A DNA stretch of 64,000 nucleotides, taken from assembly GCA_017983495.1 (NCBI GenBank), contig JAGOBH010000001.1:372001-436000 (forward strand), written 5' to 3'. Below the pieces are notes generated by a model, which was given only the letters and a program-made list of their open reading frames with translations, did not search any database and had not been told where the DNA came from. The position numbers and the translations under genes are program-made. The stretch is from Pyrinomonadaceae bacterium. Lineage in GTDB: Bacteria > Acidobacteriota > Blastocatellia > Pyrinomonadales > Pyrinomonadaceae. Of the stretch, positions 43,409-53,737 are shown piece after piece; the first letter of the stretch is position 1, and each line of letters begins with the position of its first letter.

Positions 43409-43969
43409 TTGACTCAAGCAATCTTACATCGCATCGCATCGGGAGACAGAGCTGCCGTTCAGGACTGCCTGAACAAGTACGGCGGCCTGGTCTGGTCGAT
43501 TGCACGCAAATTGCTGCGAAACGCCGACGACGCTGAAGACGCCGTACAAGAGGTGTTCGTCGACGTGTGGAAAAACGCCGCCCGTTTTGACGAATCCCAG
43601 GCTTCGGAAACGACGTTTATCGCGATGATCGCCCGTAGGCGCATCATCGATCGCATCCGGTATTCGACGCGGCGCATTTCCGCCGATTCGTTGGATGATG
43701 TCCTGCTCGAGCCGTTCACGCGTGCCGATAAGGCGATGCAGATAAGCGTTGAGGCGCAAGAGGCGGCGGAGGCTATGAGAAAGCTCAGGCCCGAGCAGCA
43801 GCAAGTTTTGAAGCTTTCGATCATTCAGGGAATGTCGCATCAGGAGATCGCGGACGCAACCGGAATGCCGATCGGTACGGTAAAAACGCACGCCCGTAGA
43901 GGATTGATGCAGGTCAGGGAGAATTTAGGATTAGGTAATGCGGAACGCTTAAAGGAGGTGTCGATATGA
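43409..43969 (+). CDS. ECF-type RNA polymerase sigma factor
   Basis: A 186-residue sigma-70 family protein with regions 2 and 4 only. 'LVWSIARKLLRNADDAEDAVQEVFVDVWKNAARFD' is region 2 and 'MSHQEIADATGMPIGTVKTHARRGLMQVRENL' the region 4.2 helix-turn-helix. The only start upstream of region 2 is TTG at 43409, which suggests weak translation. The stop overlaps the next gene's ATG (ATGA), and that gene encodes the matching anti-sigma factor. Confidence 0.88.
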   Translation: MTQAILHRIASGDRAAVQDCLNKYGGLVWSIARKLLRNADDAEDAVQEVFVDVWKNAARFDESQASETTFIAMIARRRIIDRIRYSTRRISADSLDDVLLEPFTRADKAMQISVEAQEAAEAMRKLRPEQQQVLKLSIIQGMSHQEIADATGMPIGTVKTHARRGLMQVRENLGLGNAERLKEVSI

Positions 43970-44847
43970 ACAATGAATTACAAGACAAGATCGTCGACAT
44001 CTTGACCGACAAAGCGACTTTTGGGATCGACGCCGAAGAGCAGCGTCTGCTCGATACGTATATTGCTGAGGCAGGTATTGCCGAGGACAATACGTTTGAA
44101 CTGACGGCGGCAGCCATCGGGCTGGTCGATCTGCGGATGGACGAGCCGATGCCGGCTCACCTGAACGCCCGCATTATGGCATCGGCGGACGAATTCTTTG
44201 CTTCGATGGCGGCACCTGCGGCCGAAGAGCAAAAGGCACCGGTCGAAGAAGAGCAGTATCAAAAAGTGTTCACGGTCGAACCGAAACGCTCGTGGAATTG
44301 GATGGGTTGGGCCGTAGCCGGATTTGCGGTTCTCGCACTGGTATTCAACGTCTGGACGACGCGAATGGGCCCGACCGAGCTGGCCGGCCCGGGGAAAACC
44401 CCGACGCCGATGCCGTCTCCGGCCAAAGTGACTCCGGATCAGGAATTTGCCCAGATGCTCGCGGCTCCGTCGGGCGTTATCAAAGCTAACTTTGGCGCCG
44501 GAAATATGAAAGATCTCAAGGAGATCGGCGGCGACGTCGTCTGGAGCGACGAAAAGCAGACGGGTTATATGCGGCTCCGCGGCCTGCCGGTCAATGATAA
44601 GTCGAAAGAGACGTATCAGCTGTGGATCTTCGACAAGACGCAGGATAAGGCCACGCCGATCGACGGCGGCACGTTCGATGTCGATAAGAACGGCGATGTC
44701 ATCATCCCGATCGACGCCAAGCTGAAGGCCCAGGGCCCCGAGCTGTTTGCGATCACGGTCGAAAAACCGGGCGGCGTAGTGGTCTCGAAACGCGAGAAGA
44801 TCGCCGCACTCGCCAAGGTTGAAACCCCGGCGAAATCAACCACGTAG
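43966..44847 (+). CDS. Membrane-spanning anti-sigma factor, RskA-like
   Basis: A 293-residue single-pass protein: cytosolic N-domain (1-105), one transmembrane helix (about 107-127), Thr/Pro linker, and an extracytoplasmic RskA-type C-domain ('GAGNMKDLKEIGGDVVWSDEKQTGYMRLRGLPVNDKSKETYQLWIFD'). A strong AAAGGAGGTG precedes the ATG. The N-domain has no Hx3CxxC motif, so it is a zinc-less anti-sigma domain. It should sequester the ECF factor until an envelope signal releases it. Confidence 0.85.
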   Translation: MNNELQDKIVDILTDKATFGIDAEEQRLLDTYIAEAGIAEDNTFELTAAAIGLVDLRMDEPMPAHLNARIMASADEFFASMAAPAAEEQKAPVEEEQYQKVFTVEPKRSWNWMGWAVAGFAVLALVFNVWTTRMGPTELAGPGKTPTPMPSPAKVTPDQEFAQMLAAPSGVIKANFGAGNMKDLKEIGGDVVWSDEKQTGYMRLRGLPVNDKSKETYQLWIFDKTQDKATPIDGGTFDVDKNGDVIIPIDAKLKAQGPELFAITVEKPGGVVVSKREKIAALAKVETPAKSTT

Positions 44848-44947
44848 TAAAATCAGGATCCTTTTATCCGAGGCTCTCTCGCTATTTTAGCTTGGGGCCT
44901 TTGGTCTTTCTCCATTCAGTCCTAATCAGTTTTAGAGGAGTTTTTAG

Positions 44948-47731
44948 ATGCGTTCCAAAATCATTTTAGTTTTATTGCTCGCGGCCATCACATTTATGCC
45001 GCAGAGCGGTTTTGCTCAGGCCGGCAAATTGCCCAAGATCGATAACAAAGAGTATCGGCTGAAGAACGGGCTCCGCGTGGTCTTTCATCAAGACAAATCG
45101 ACACCGGTCGTCGCTGTAAACGTCTGGTATCACGTCGGTTCGAAGAACGAGGCGACTGGCAAGACCGGATTTGCACACCTCTTCGAACATATGATGTTTC
45201 AGGGGTCAAAGAACTACGACACCGACTATTTTACGCCGCTGCAGGAAGCCGGCGGCAACATTAACGGCACGACCAATCAGGACCGCACATATTATTACGA
45301 GACTGTTCCGTCAAATTTTCTCGAACTCGCACTGTTTCTCGAAGCTGACCGCATGGGTGGCCTGCTCGAAGCAATGACTCAGGAAAAGCTCGACAATCAG
45401 CGTGACGTCGTGAAAAACGAACGCCGCCAGCGTGTCGATAATCAGCCGTACGGAACCGCGTTTGAAAAGATCGGCGAGATCATGTTCCCGAAGGGCCATC
45501 CGTATAACTGGACGACGATCGGATCGCTTGAGGACCTGCAGGCTGCGTCGATGGACGACGTAAAATCGTTTTTCCGTCAATACTATACGCCGAACAATGC
45601 GGTACTTGTACTCGCCGGCGATTTTGACGAAAAACAGGCGAAAAAGTGGGTCGAACAGTATTTTGGCCCGATCGCGAAGGGCGGCGACATCACCCGTCCG
45701 AATCAGGAGATGCCGAAACTCGACAAAGAGGTAAGAACGGAGATCGAAGACCCGCTCGCACCGCTGCCGCGACGTTATATGGCATGGCACGGAACCCGTC
45801 AGTACGGGTCGGACGAAGCTGCTCTCGACATGCTCGGCAACATTCTATCGTCGGGCCGCGGATCACGTCTCCAGAGCAATTTGATCTACGGCAAGGAGAT
45901 GGCTCAACAGGTTGGAGCTTTCAACGGTTCGAACGAGATCGCCGGTGTTTTTCAGATCCAGGCAACCGCTCGTCCCGGTAAATCGCTCGACGATATCGAA
46001 AAAGAAATAAACGCGGAGATCGAACGTATCAAGACGGAAGCACCGACGGCCGATGAGGTCGCCCGTGCACGCAATTCGATCGAATCGCAGACCATATTTG
46101 GGCTGCAGACGGTGCTCGGCAAGGGCGGCCAGCTTAGCAACTACGCGGGATACGTTGGCAAGCCTGACTATTTTCAGGCTGATCTCGACCGCTATGCCAA
46201 GGTGACGCCGGCAGATATTCAGCGTGTCGCAAAGACCTACCTCGGCACAAACCGATTGGTGATGACATACACGCCGAAACGTGCGGCCGGCCCCGCGACC
46301 CGAGGCAATAATGCTGCAAATCAGCCTACTTCGGTCAAATCCGAGAAAAAGGACCAGGCGAAGATCGATGCACAGGCTGCAAAACTGCCCAAGGCCGGAC
46401 CGAATCCGAAACTGACCTTGCCCGCGATCGAGAAGACCAAACTCTCGAATGGGCTTGAGGTCTGGATGGTCGAGCAGAAGGAACTACCTTTGATCTCGAT
46501 GAATCTCGTTCTCAAAACGGGCAGTTCGAACGAGCCGGATGACCGCACGGGCGTTTCCGGTTTGACCACGTCGCTGCTGGATGACGGCACGAAGACACGC
46601 TCGGCCGTCGATATTGCCAATCAGCTGCAATCGATCGGTGCATCAGTCAATGCGGGCGGCAATTGGGATTCGACCAATGTCTCGCTGCTGACGCTTACAA
46701 AAAATCTCGACAAGGCGCTCGAGATATATGCGGACGTCGTAACAAATCCGATATTCCCAGCGACCGAAGTCGAGAGTTTGAAAGCCAGATCGCTGATCGG
46801 GCTCCGCCAGCAAAAGGCCAATCCGAACGCGATCGCCAATGTTGCGTACAACAAGGTGCTCTACGGGGACCACCCGTACGGCCGCGACAATACCGAAGCA
46901 ACGCTGAAAGCGATCACGCGTGATGATGTTGTCAAATATTATGACAATACCTTCAGGCCGAATAATGGTGTTCTGATCGCGGTCGGCGACATCAATAAAG
47001 CTGATCTGAAGGCAAAACTTGAGACCGTATTCGCCGGTTGGAAAGCGGGCGAGGTATCGACGAAGTCAATACCCACGCCGAAAAAGCTCGACAAGACCGG
47101 TATCTATCTGATCGACCGCCCGAATTCGGCGCAGTCGGTCGTCTCGATCGGCCAGGTCGGTATAGATCGTATGAACCCCGACTATTTCCCGGTTGTCGTC
47201 ATGAATTCGATCCTCGGCGGTGCTATCACGTCGCGTATCAGCATGAATCTTCGTGAGGACAAGGGCTACACATACGGTGCGAACAGCGGCTATCAGTATC
47301 GCCGCGGAGCCGGGCCGTTCCGAGCCGGCGGTGATATCCAGACGGCGGTCACCAAGGAAGCGATAGTTGAGTTTATGAAAGAACTCAACGGCATTCGCGG
47401 CTCGATCCCGATCACGGAAAAGGAGCTTGAGTATAACAAGCAGAGCCTGATCCGCCGTTATCCTGCGGGATTTGAGACCGTCGGCGGCATGTCCGCACAG
47501 CTTGCCAATCTGGTCGTTTACGGATTTCCCGAATCGTATTTCAACGACTATATCGGCAAGATCAACGGCGTCACGCTGGCGGATGTCAATCGTGCGGCAA
47601 ATACGTACCTGGATCCGTCGAAGATGGCGATCGTCATCGTCGGTGACCGCAAGGTCGTCGAAGCCGGGCTGAAAGACCTTGGTTATCCGCTGACGATACT
47701 CGACGCGGACGGCAATCCGGTCGCTCAATAA
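44948..47731 (+). CDS. Secreted M16-family zinc metallopeptidase (double-domain)
   Basis: A 927-residue pitrilysin/insulinase-family protein with signal peptide (cleavage near GFA-Q at 24) and GAGGAG upstream of the ATG. The inverted zinc motif HLFEH is at 77-81 with the distal ligand Glu158 ('KNERRQR'). A second M16 half starts near 495 and lacks HxxEH, as is normal in the inactive domain. 'LREDKGYTYGANSGYQYRRG' is the conserved late motif. It would degrade peptides in the periplasm. It follows the sigma/anti-sigma pair after 100 bases. Confidence 0.9.
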   Translation: MRSKIILVLLLAAITFMPQSGFAQAGKLPKIDNKEYRLKNGLRVVFHQDKSTPVVAVNVWYHVGSKNEATGKTGFAHLFEHMMFQGSKNYDTDYFTPLQEAGGNINGTTNQDRTYYYETVPSNFLELALFLEADRMGGLLEAMTQEKLDNQRDVVKNERRQRVDNQPYGTAFEKIGEIMFPKGHPYNWTTIGSLEDLQAASMDDVKSFFRQYYTPNNAVLVLAGDFDEKQAKKWVEQYFGPIAKGGDITRPNQEMPKLDKEVRTEIEDPLAPLPRRYMAWHGTRQYGSDEAALDMLGNILSSGRGSRLQSNLIYGKEMAQQVGAFNGSNEIAGVFQIQATARPGKSLDDIEKEINAEIERIKTEAPTADEVARARNSIESQTIFGLQTVLGKGGQLSNYAGYVGKPDYFQADLDRYAKVTPADIQRVAKTYLGTNRLVMTYTPKRAAGPATRGNNAANQPTSVKSEKKDQAKIDAQAAKLPKAGPNPKLTLPAIEKTKLSNGLEVWMVEQKELPLISMNLVLKTGSSNEPDDRTGVSGLTTSLLDDGTKTRSAVDIANQLQSIGASVNAGGNWDSTNVSLLTLTKNLDKALEIYADVVTNPIFPATEVESLKARSLIGLRQQKANPNAIANVAYNKVLYGDHPYGRDNTEATLKAITRDDVVKYYDNTFRPNNGVLIAVGDINKADLKAKLETVFAGWKAGEVSTKSIPTPKKLDKTGIYLIDRPNSAQSVVSIGQVGIDRMNPDYFPVVVMNSILGGAITSRISMNLREDKGYTYGANSGYQYRRGAGPFRAGGDIQTAVTKEAIVEFMKELNGIRGSIPITEKELEYNKQSLIRRYPAGFETVGGMSAQLANLVVYGFPESYFNDYIGKINGVTLADVNRAANTYLDPSKMAIVIVGDRKVVEAGLKDLGYPLTILDADGNPVAQ

Positions 47732-47752
47732 TTACCGATAACGGTAAAATTG

Positions 47753-47784
47753 AAAAGGGCAAGGTCATTCGGCCTTGCCCTTTT
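47753..47784. terminator. Bidirectional hairpin terminator
   Basis: AAAAGGGCAAGG (47753-47764) pairs perfectly with CCTTGCCCTTTT (47773-47784) around an 8-base loop, with T-run on the plus strand. It separates the M16 gene and the convergent DUF3857 operon. Confidence 0.88.
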
Positions 47785-47806
47785 TATTATGTCCACAGCG
47801 AGCGGT

Positions 47807-49792
47807 CTACTTTCGCAGCAGAACGACCGGCGATTGTTCGGCGTCTCGGATCTTGGTGAAAAAGTCCTTGACGGTGGCGTACTTATCGACCGCCATAAGC
47901 GTACGTTTCATGGTCAGCGAGCGTGAGAAATGAAGCTTGCCGGCTTTTACCTCGTAGGTCGTCGCGTACTTGCCGAAGGCCGTTTCGAGCGTGACCGGAT
48001 CAGGCGTTTCGTCGACGACAAAGCCGGTTGGCAAAGTAAAGACGGCGGTTTCCTTCATCGCCCACGAATCGATCTCGATCGGGTTGATCCGTTTAAGGTC
48101 GGTCAGGTAGATGTCGTTGCGGCGGCCGACGACCACCGGTTTGAAGACAAGCAGGCGTCCCTGCATGATCTGGCCGTACCGCGGAGCGGCAAAATCGACG
48201 TCGAGGTCAAATCCGGCCTCGGCGGCACGGTCCTTTGACGTAACGTTGACAAGCTGTGCGCCGGAGGAACCGCGGGTCAGCCATCCCTCGATGGCTTTGC
48301 GGTAATCGGCGGCGGAATATTCACGCAATTCGCGTCTGAAAATGGTAGATGTCTGTCCGTTGGCACGTTCGGTGATCTTGCCCTTGACCTCGCCGGTATC
48401 GCTGATGACGGCGTCAATGTTTCGCTCTAGCAGATCGGTCTCGGGCGGCGTGATCGGCATTTTCGACAGCCCGCCGTTATCGCCGGCTATGATCAGAGCC
48501 ATGCTGCCCTGCAGATAATCGGGCAGATCGCCAACCGGCGTGTACGGATCGGTCGCGTCAAATATCAGCAGGCGTCCGAGCTTGGCGTGAGTAATGATAG
48601 TCGGGCCGGTCGTGGCGTCGCTGACCTTAACCGCGATGATACAGTGGTTAAACTGTCGCGGCGAAGCCCATTGTTCGCGAACGAACGACGGGTCGCCCGA
48701 GTAGATCGCTATCGGGTAGGCGTCGATCTTAAGCGCCCGCAGCATGGCACGCATCAGGTTTGCCTTGTCCTTACAGTCGCCGTAACCGCGGCTCATGACG
48801 AGCGACGACGAACGCGGACGATAACCGTTGCCATGTCCGACGCCGATATCTATCGAGATGTACTGCAGGTTTTGGACGTAGGCACCGATCGCACGTATCT
48901 TTTCAAATTCGGTCTGGGCGTTTGCGGTCAGGTCGCGAGCCTTGCCCGCGATATTGTCGTCCATAACGACCGCGGGGTCGTGCATAGCGGTCGCCCAGCG
49001 TGACACGTCGGCCCAATCTGTAAACACCTTGCCGACGTTCTGCGTCTTGGCGTCGGGCGTATAGTTGACGACGATCCGCGGCGAAAGGTTGGCGACCGAC
49101 GGGCTCATCGGCTCGGGCGGGATACGCTGCAGATCACGCATCTCCCATGTGTAGCTCGTGCCGTTGACACGCGGCTTGATGTCGTCCGCGTTGAAAGTAA
49201 TGCTCGATGCGGTCCAGCCCATCGGAAGCGAAAGCGTGTATCGCGAAACAAGCGTTGGCAGCCTGCCCTGAAATCCCCACGAATCCTGGTAAAAGAGCGG
49301 TGAATCCTCAGAGATCACCGTGTAACCAAAGACATATCCGACCTCGACATCGCCCGAGGCGTCGATCATCTTGATGCGGCCCTCGTTATAGACATCGTCA
49401 TTATCGGCAATGATATCGAGAACGGTCTTTTTGTCGTAGTATTTCGTCGTGCCGTCGGCACGGATGATCCAGGCGACAATGTCTCGAACCTTTCCCGAAC
49501 TAACGAGGTAATAGACCCGTGCGACGGCATAATCGCGGCCTTCACGCGACAGTACCTTCACCGCCATATTGTCGACAGTTACCAGCTTACCGTCACCGCC
49601 GAGCGTAACCTGCTGTTCGGAGTGGAGAACGACCGCGGGTACTTCCTTATCATAGGTCGGGACAGCAGATTTGGCGGCCTGAAGCATCCAGCCCGGCGGC
49701 GGATCTTCGGCAAATGCCGCGACTGCACCGCAAAGTAATATGACAAAGATGCAGGTGAAGATGCTGAAACGTCGAAGTTGAGAATAATTCAT
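47807..49792 (-). CDS. DUF3857/transglutaminase-like secreted protein, triad intact
   Basis: A 661-residue protein and the last gene of a tandem run of paralogues. Signal peptide to about AFA-E. The DUF3857 domain (about 60-235, 'YAVARVYYLVSSGKVRDIVAWIIRADGT') is followed by a transglutaminase-like core: Cys340 in 'RGYGDCKDKANLM', His383 in 'QFNHCIIAVKV' and Asp412 in 'LLIFDATDPYTP'. All three catalytic positions are present. A beta-rich C-terminal domain (about 440-660) follows. Function is unknown; related proteins are exported cysteine-protease-like or protein-crosslinking candidates. It follows its upstream paralogue after 15 bases. Confidence 0.85.
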   Translation of the reverse strand: MNYSQLRRFSIFTCIFVILLCGAVAAFAEDPPPGWMLQAAKSAVPTYDKEVPAVVLHSEQQVTLGGDGKLVTVDNMAVKVLSREGRDYAVARVYYLVSSGKVRDIVAWIIRADGTTKYYDKKTVLDIIADNDDVYNEGRIKMIDASGDVEVGYVFGYTVISEDSPLFYQDSWGFQGRLPTLVSRYTLSLPMGWTASSITFNADDIKPRVNGTSYTWEMRDLQRIPPEPMSPSVANLSPRIVVNYTPDAKTQNVGKVFTDWADVSRWATAMHDPAVVMDDNIAGKARDLTANAQTEFEKIRAIGAYVQNLQYISIDIGVGHGNGYRPRSSSLVMSRGYGDCKDKANLMRAMLRALKIDAYPIAIYSGDPSFVREQWASPRQFNHCIIAVKVSDATTGPTIITHAKLGRLLIFDATDPYTPVGDLPDYLQGSMALIIAGDNGGLSKMPITPPETDLLERNIDAVISDTGEVKGKITERANGQTSTIFRRELREYSAADYRKAIEGWLTRGSSGAQLVNVTSKDRAAEAGFDLDVDFAAPRYGQIMQGRLLVFKPVVVGRRNDIYLTDLKRINPIEIDSWAMKETAVFTLPTGFVVDETPDPVTLETAFGKYATTYEVKAGKLHFSRSLTMKRTLMAVDKYATVKDFFTKIRDAEQSPVVLLRK

Positions 49793-49807
49793 AATGCCTC
49801 GTGGGTT

Positions 49808-51754
49808 TTATTTTTGCCTGAGCGTGACGGTGTGAGTGTCAAGCTTGTGAAATCCGTCAAAGAGAGTTTTGATCGGCTTATATGACTGTACAGGGAAAAG
49901 GATATTTCCGCCCCCGCCAAAATGGAATGTGCGGGTAAATCTGAGGATGTTGGTCTCTTTTTCGGTCGTGATGGTCACCTGCGATCCGCCGATGTTCCCG
50001 TTAGCGGTGACCGGGGGCGGCGACGTGACGCTCTCGCCGATCAGGCTCGCCGGCAGCTTGATCTCGATATCGTCGTCCTCGGACCACGGATATTGAAAGT
50101 AGATGCTCGTCGTCCGCGAGTCAGACGAAAACGCGGGGCTGCTGCCGTACTTGAAATAGCCCGGCTGCAGAAACAGGCGTTTGCCGGTCCGCTGTGCATA
50201 GTTCGGCACCTTGACGTCATACGAATAGATGAGCGGCTTTTCGTTATCGTCAAAATTGTCGATCGTGATATTTGAGACCTCGGCGGTACTTATCCTGGTC
50301 GTGACCGATTCTCTGATCTCGTCTTCGCGTTTGGAGGGTGAATCAAAGTAGTTTTCGCGGCGGCGGGCGATCGCCTGATGGCCCGTGTAGGAAACCGACA
50401 CGCGGCCGGTGAGCGTTCCGTCTTCGAGCAGTGTGAATCGCCCGCTGCGCGTGGCTTTCGAGGATTCGGGCCTCGCCAGCGGAATACGGTTCCAGATAAA
50501 GCCCTGGGTGCGTACGATCATTGCGGACACGCCCTCCTCGTTCCACACCGTCTGGCCAAACGGCAAAAACGGCGAGCCGGGATTGAAGTACTGCCATCCC
50601 TCCTTGTCGAGAACGGCGATCGCACCGGGTTCGATGAATCGCGGATACGGGTAGCGTTCGGGCGAGAAGAAATTTTCGCTGCGGTCGGCCACCATAACCA
50701 CATTTGCCTCAAAACCGGCCGCTTTCGCGAGCGAGAGGAAGAGTAGGTCGATGAACATCGAGCTGCCCATTCGGCGCTCGAGCACATCGCCGGTGTCCTT
50801 GATCTTGACCGCCCGACGCTGATCGTCGGTCATCGACCGGTCATAGCTGATGTTCCTGATCTGTCTTTGAACAAAATTGTAGATTCGCCGGAGTTTTTCT
50901 TCCTGTGTCCCCGCGTTGGCGGTCAACTCGGCAGCCTTTTTTTTGATCTCGCCATTCGGAGCCGCGATCTTCTCAATTCCGGACGCAAAGCTGAAACTCA
51001 AAAAACTCCAGTCAAATGACGCCCCGAAACGGCGATAAGACAGGTACATCCAACGTCGAACCTCGTCGGCCGGCGGCATGTACGGTTCGTCCTTGTACGC
51101 CGGCACGTCGGTCATCGTCGCTACCGTAAAGCCATCGCGGTCCGGCGTAAAGGCAAGCTGCGGCATGTTGTAATTGCTTGCTTTCAGCGACCAGTCCTTG
51201 GCCGGACGGATGTAGTACGAGACCTTTTGCATCGGGATGTCACGCTGAAATATCAGGCGTTCGCCATCGGCCGAGTCGTCCTTGAACGTCTCCTTGTACT
51301 GATATTCGACGATCACGCCCGGCTCGATACCCGGCACGGCGAAGGATTTTGCCAGAACGCGTTCCTTTCCGGCTTTGGCGATCTCGCGTTCGAAAATGTC
51401 GCCGGGCTTGAGTTCGACTATCGAGCCGTCTGGTTTGATGACACGGGCTGCAACGTCCTCGACGGTCTTTCCCTTGGCGAAGAGAATGTCCATCTTGCTG
51501 AACTTTTCGCGTCCGCGAACCGTGAAGATCTTGACCCGGACATAATGGTCGTACGAGAGTTTGTTCGCCTTTTTGTCGTCAAGACGCACCTCCCAGAATA
51601 TCGCCTCAGCGTCGGCATCGGCTTCGACCTTTGGTGTTTTCAGATCGAGCTCAGCCTGCGTTACGGGCCGCCACATAGTTTGGGCAGAACACAGCCCATG
51701 CACGGCCAGGGCCATGCACAGGCTGAAGAAAAGACGAGTGGAGTTCGCTTTCAT
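49808..51754 (-). CDS. DUF3857 secreted protein, transglutaminase Cys replaced by Ser
   Basis: A 648-residue paralogue of the adjacent gene. Signal peptide (about 1-24) then 'FWEVRLDDKKANKLSYDHYVRVKIFTVRGREKFSKMDILF' (DUF3857). The core region corresponding to the catalytic Cys reads 'MGSSMFIDLLFLSLAKAAGFEA', so the Cys is Ser and the His is not in its usual context. The C-terminal 'IFQRDIPMQKV'-type and 'FHFGGGGNILFPVQSY' segments are shared with the next gene. It is likely a non-catalytic structural homologue. Gaps of 15 bases to both neighbours indicate an operon. Confidence 0.85.
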   Translation of the reverse strand: MKANSTRLFFSLCMALAVHGLCSAQTMWRPVTQAELDLKTPKVEADADAEAIFWEVRLDDKKANKLSYDHYVRVKIFTVRGREKFSKMDILFAKGKTVEDVAARVIKPDGSIVELKPGDIFEREIAKAGKERVLAKSFAVPGIEPGVIVEYQYKETFKDDSADGERLIFQRDIPMQKVSYYIRPAKDWSLKASNYNMPQLAFTPDRDGFTVATMTDVPAYKDEPYMPPADEVRRWMYLSYRRFGASFDWSFLSFSFASGIEKIAAPNGEIKKKAAELTANAGTQEEKLRRIYNFVQRQIRNISYDRSMTDDQRRAVKIKDTGDVLERRMGSSMFIDLLFLSLAKAAGFEANVVMVADRSENFFSPERYPYPRFIEPGAIAVLDKEGWQYFNPGSPFLPFGQTVWNEEGVSAMIVRTQGFIWNRIPLARPESSKATRSGRFTLLEDGTLTGRVSVSYTGHQAIARRRENYFDSPSKREDEIRESVTTRISTAEVSNITIDNFDDNEKPLIYSYDVKVPNYAQRTGKRLFLQPGYFKYGSSPAFSSDSRTTSIYFQYPWSEDDDIEIKLPASLIGESVTSPPPVTANGNIGGSQVTITTEKETNILRFTRTFHFGGGGNILFPVQSYKPIKTLFDGFHKLDTHTVTLRQK

Positions 51755-51769
51755 ATCGATAAAGATAGT

Positions 51770-53737
51770 TTAGTTCTGTTTTAGTGTGATCGTGTGAATA
51801 TCCGCCTTGTTGAACGAATCAAACAAATTCTTGAGCTGCGGATAGCTTTGCACTGCGAACAGAACGTTGCCGCCGCCGCCGAAAAAGAAGTTTCGCGTGT
51901 ACTTAACGAGACCATTCGTCTTGTCGACGGCAATGTCGATCTTCAATGAACTGATCTTGCCGGAATCCGCAATGATCGCCGGAGCGTCAGCCGAATCGAG
52001 AGCAAAGCCCTTGGGGAACTCGATCTCGATATCGTCGGACTCGGACCACGGATGGCGAAAGAAGATATCGTATTTTCGGGTCGCCGACGCAAATACAGGT
52101 GACGCTCCGTATTCAAACACCCCCGGCTGCAAAAACATACGCTTACCGGTCTTTTGTGCGTAATTGGGGACGCGGATCTTGTACTCATAAATAAGCGGCT
52201 TTTCCGGTTCCGTCATATTCTGGATCGAGATAGCTGAGATCTCGGCCGTACTCATGTTCTCTTTGACCATCTCTTTCAGCGTCTCTTCGCGTTTGCTGTC
52301 CGAATCTTTGTAATTTGCCTTTTTGAAATTGTTGGCAAGGTGTCCCGTGTACTCGATCTTGACGGTTCCCTCGAGAGTTCCGTCCTCACTCAGTTTGAAC
52401 TTACCGCTTCGCTTGGCGACGGTCTGTTCGGGCTTAGAAAATGGCGTCTCTCGTTTGGTGTAATCCTTGTAGCCGAGCAGAAGCACCGACGTATCCTCTT
52501 CTTTCCAATCAAGCAGGCCGTAGGGTACGAACTTATCGCCGGGTGAGTAATATTTCCACGTGTCGCCTACCTTGACGGCGACGGCCGAAAAGTGGATGAA
52601 CGAAGTGTGTGCCTGCGTCGGATTAAAGAACTTTTCACTGCGGTCGCCGCCAAACGCAAGCCGTGTTTCAAATCCAAGAGATGTCGCCAGCGAAGCAAAC
52701 AGCTCATTGATGTCTATGACCGTTCCCTGCATCTTCTTGTAGGTGTCGGACGTCGATTTGTTAGGCTTGATCTCGTCTTTTTGATCTTCGGTCAGCGTCG
52801 GGTCGTAGCTGATATTCTTGATCTTTGTCTTGCAGAATTCGAACAGCTTGGCCATCTGCTCGTCCGGCGTCGTCGCACCTGCCGTGATCTCAGTAGCTGC
52901 AGCCTTTAGGTCTTTACCCGGCTTGAGCGTGTCTTTAACATCGTAGGTTTTGACGATATATCCGCCGGCTCGTGCCCAAAAATCATCAACCGTGGCCTTT
53001 TTATCATCGGTGTAATAGAGCAACAGCCACGACCGGATCTCATCGACCGGCGGCATCTGCGGTTCGTCCTTGATCGCAGGTACGTTGGTCAGCGTCGCAC
53101 GGTAAAAGCCGCCTTTGTCCTTTTCAAATTTGTTGTCGCTCATATTGAACGTCAGATATCTGGCATCCAAATAGGGCTTGAAATAGTAGCTGATATTCTG
53201 GATCGGCACGTCATGCTGAAACTTCATCCGCATATTGTTTGCCGAGCCGAATTCGTAAACTTCCTGGTACTTGTATTCGACGATCACGCCGGGAGCGATA
53301 TTGGGAACGGCAAATGATTTGGCACGGAACGATATCTTGTCTTTTTTGGCTACTTCGCGGTCAAAAACATCGGCCTTGGCGAGGTCAACGATCGAACCGT
53401 CGGCCTTGATAACGCGTGCCATTATGTCCTTGATCCTGATGCCTTTTCTGAAAGGAATATCGATCTTGCTGTATTTTTCTCGGCCCTTTTCGGTGAATAT
53501 CTTTACCCGGATATAGTGTTTCATCACCATACCGGTGCTCGAATCATCGACGCGAACTTCCCAAAAGATAACCTCGGCGTCGGCTCCGGGTTCGACGGAT
53601 GATGCCGGAAGCTGTAGTTCGGCCGGTGTGACCGGACGCCACTCTTCCGCCGGAAGCAATGCCGCCGCGGGAAGGACGAAAAACGCGCACAATAGTAGAA
53701 AAGCCGACGTTAAAAGTCTGACAGGGTTGGAGTTCAT
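51770..53737 (-). CDS. DUF3857 secreted protein, transglutaminase Cys lost
   Basis: A 655-residue paralogue. The start at 53737 (ATG with GAGG) was preferred over an in-frame GTG two codons upstream. Signal peptide to about AAA-L. DUF3857 'FWEVRVDDSSTGMVMKHYIRVKIFTEKGREKYSKIDIPF' closely matches the neighbour. At the catalytic position it has 'MQGTVIDINELFASLATSLG' with Val/Thr in place of Cys. The C-terminal 'FFFGGGGNVLFAVQSYPQLK' is shared. First gene of a three-gene minus-strand operon. Confidence 0.85.
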   Translation of the reverse strand: MNSNPVRLLTSAFLLLCAFFVLPAAALLPAEEWRPVTPAELQLPASSVEPGADAEVIFWEVRVDDSSTGMVMKHYIRVKIFTEKGREKYSKIDIPFRKGIRIKDIMARVIKADGSIVDLAKADVFDREVAKKDKISFRAKSFAVPNIAPGVIVEYKYQEVYEFGSANNMRMKFQHDVPIQNISYYFKPYLDARYLTFNMSDNKFEKDKGGFYRATLTNVPAIKDEPQMPPVDEIRSWLLLYYTDDKKATVDDFWARAGGYIVKTYDVKDTLKPGKDLKAAATEITAGATTPDEQMAKLFEFCKTKIKNISYDPTLTEDQKDEIKPNKSTSDTYKKMQGTVIDINELFASLATSLGFETRLAFGGDRSEKFFNPTQAHTSFIHFSAVAVKVGDTWKYYSPGDKFVPYGLLDWKEEDTSVLLLGYKDYTKRETPFSKPEQTVAKRSGKFKLSEDGTLEGTVKIEYTGHLANNFKKANYKDSDSKREETLKEMVKENMSTAEISAISIQNMTEPEKPLIYEYKIRVPNYAQKTGKRMFLQPGVFEYGASPVFASATRKYDIFFRHPWSESDDIEIEFPKGFALDSADAPAIIADSGKISSLKIDIAVDKTNGLVKYTRNFFFGGGGNVLFAVQSYPQLKNLFDSFNKADIHTITLKQN

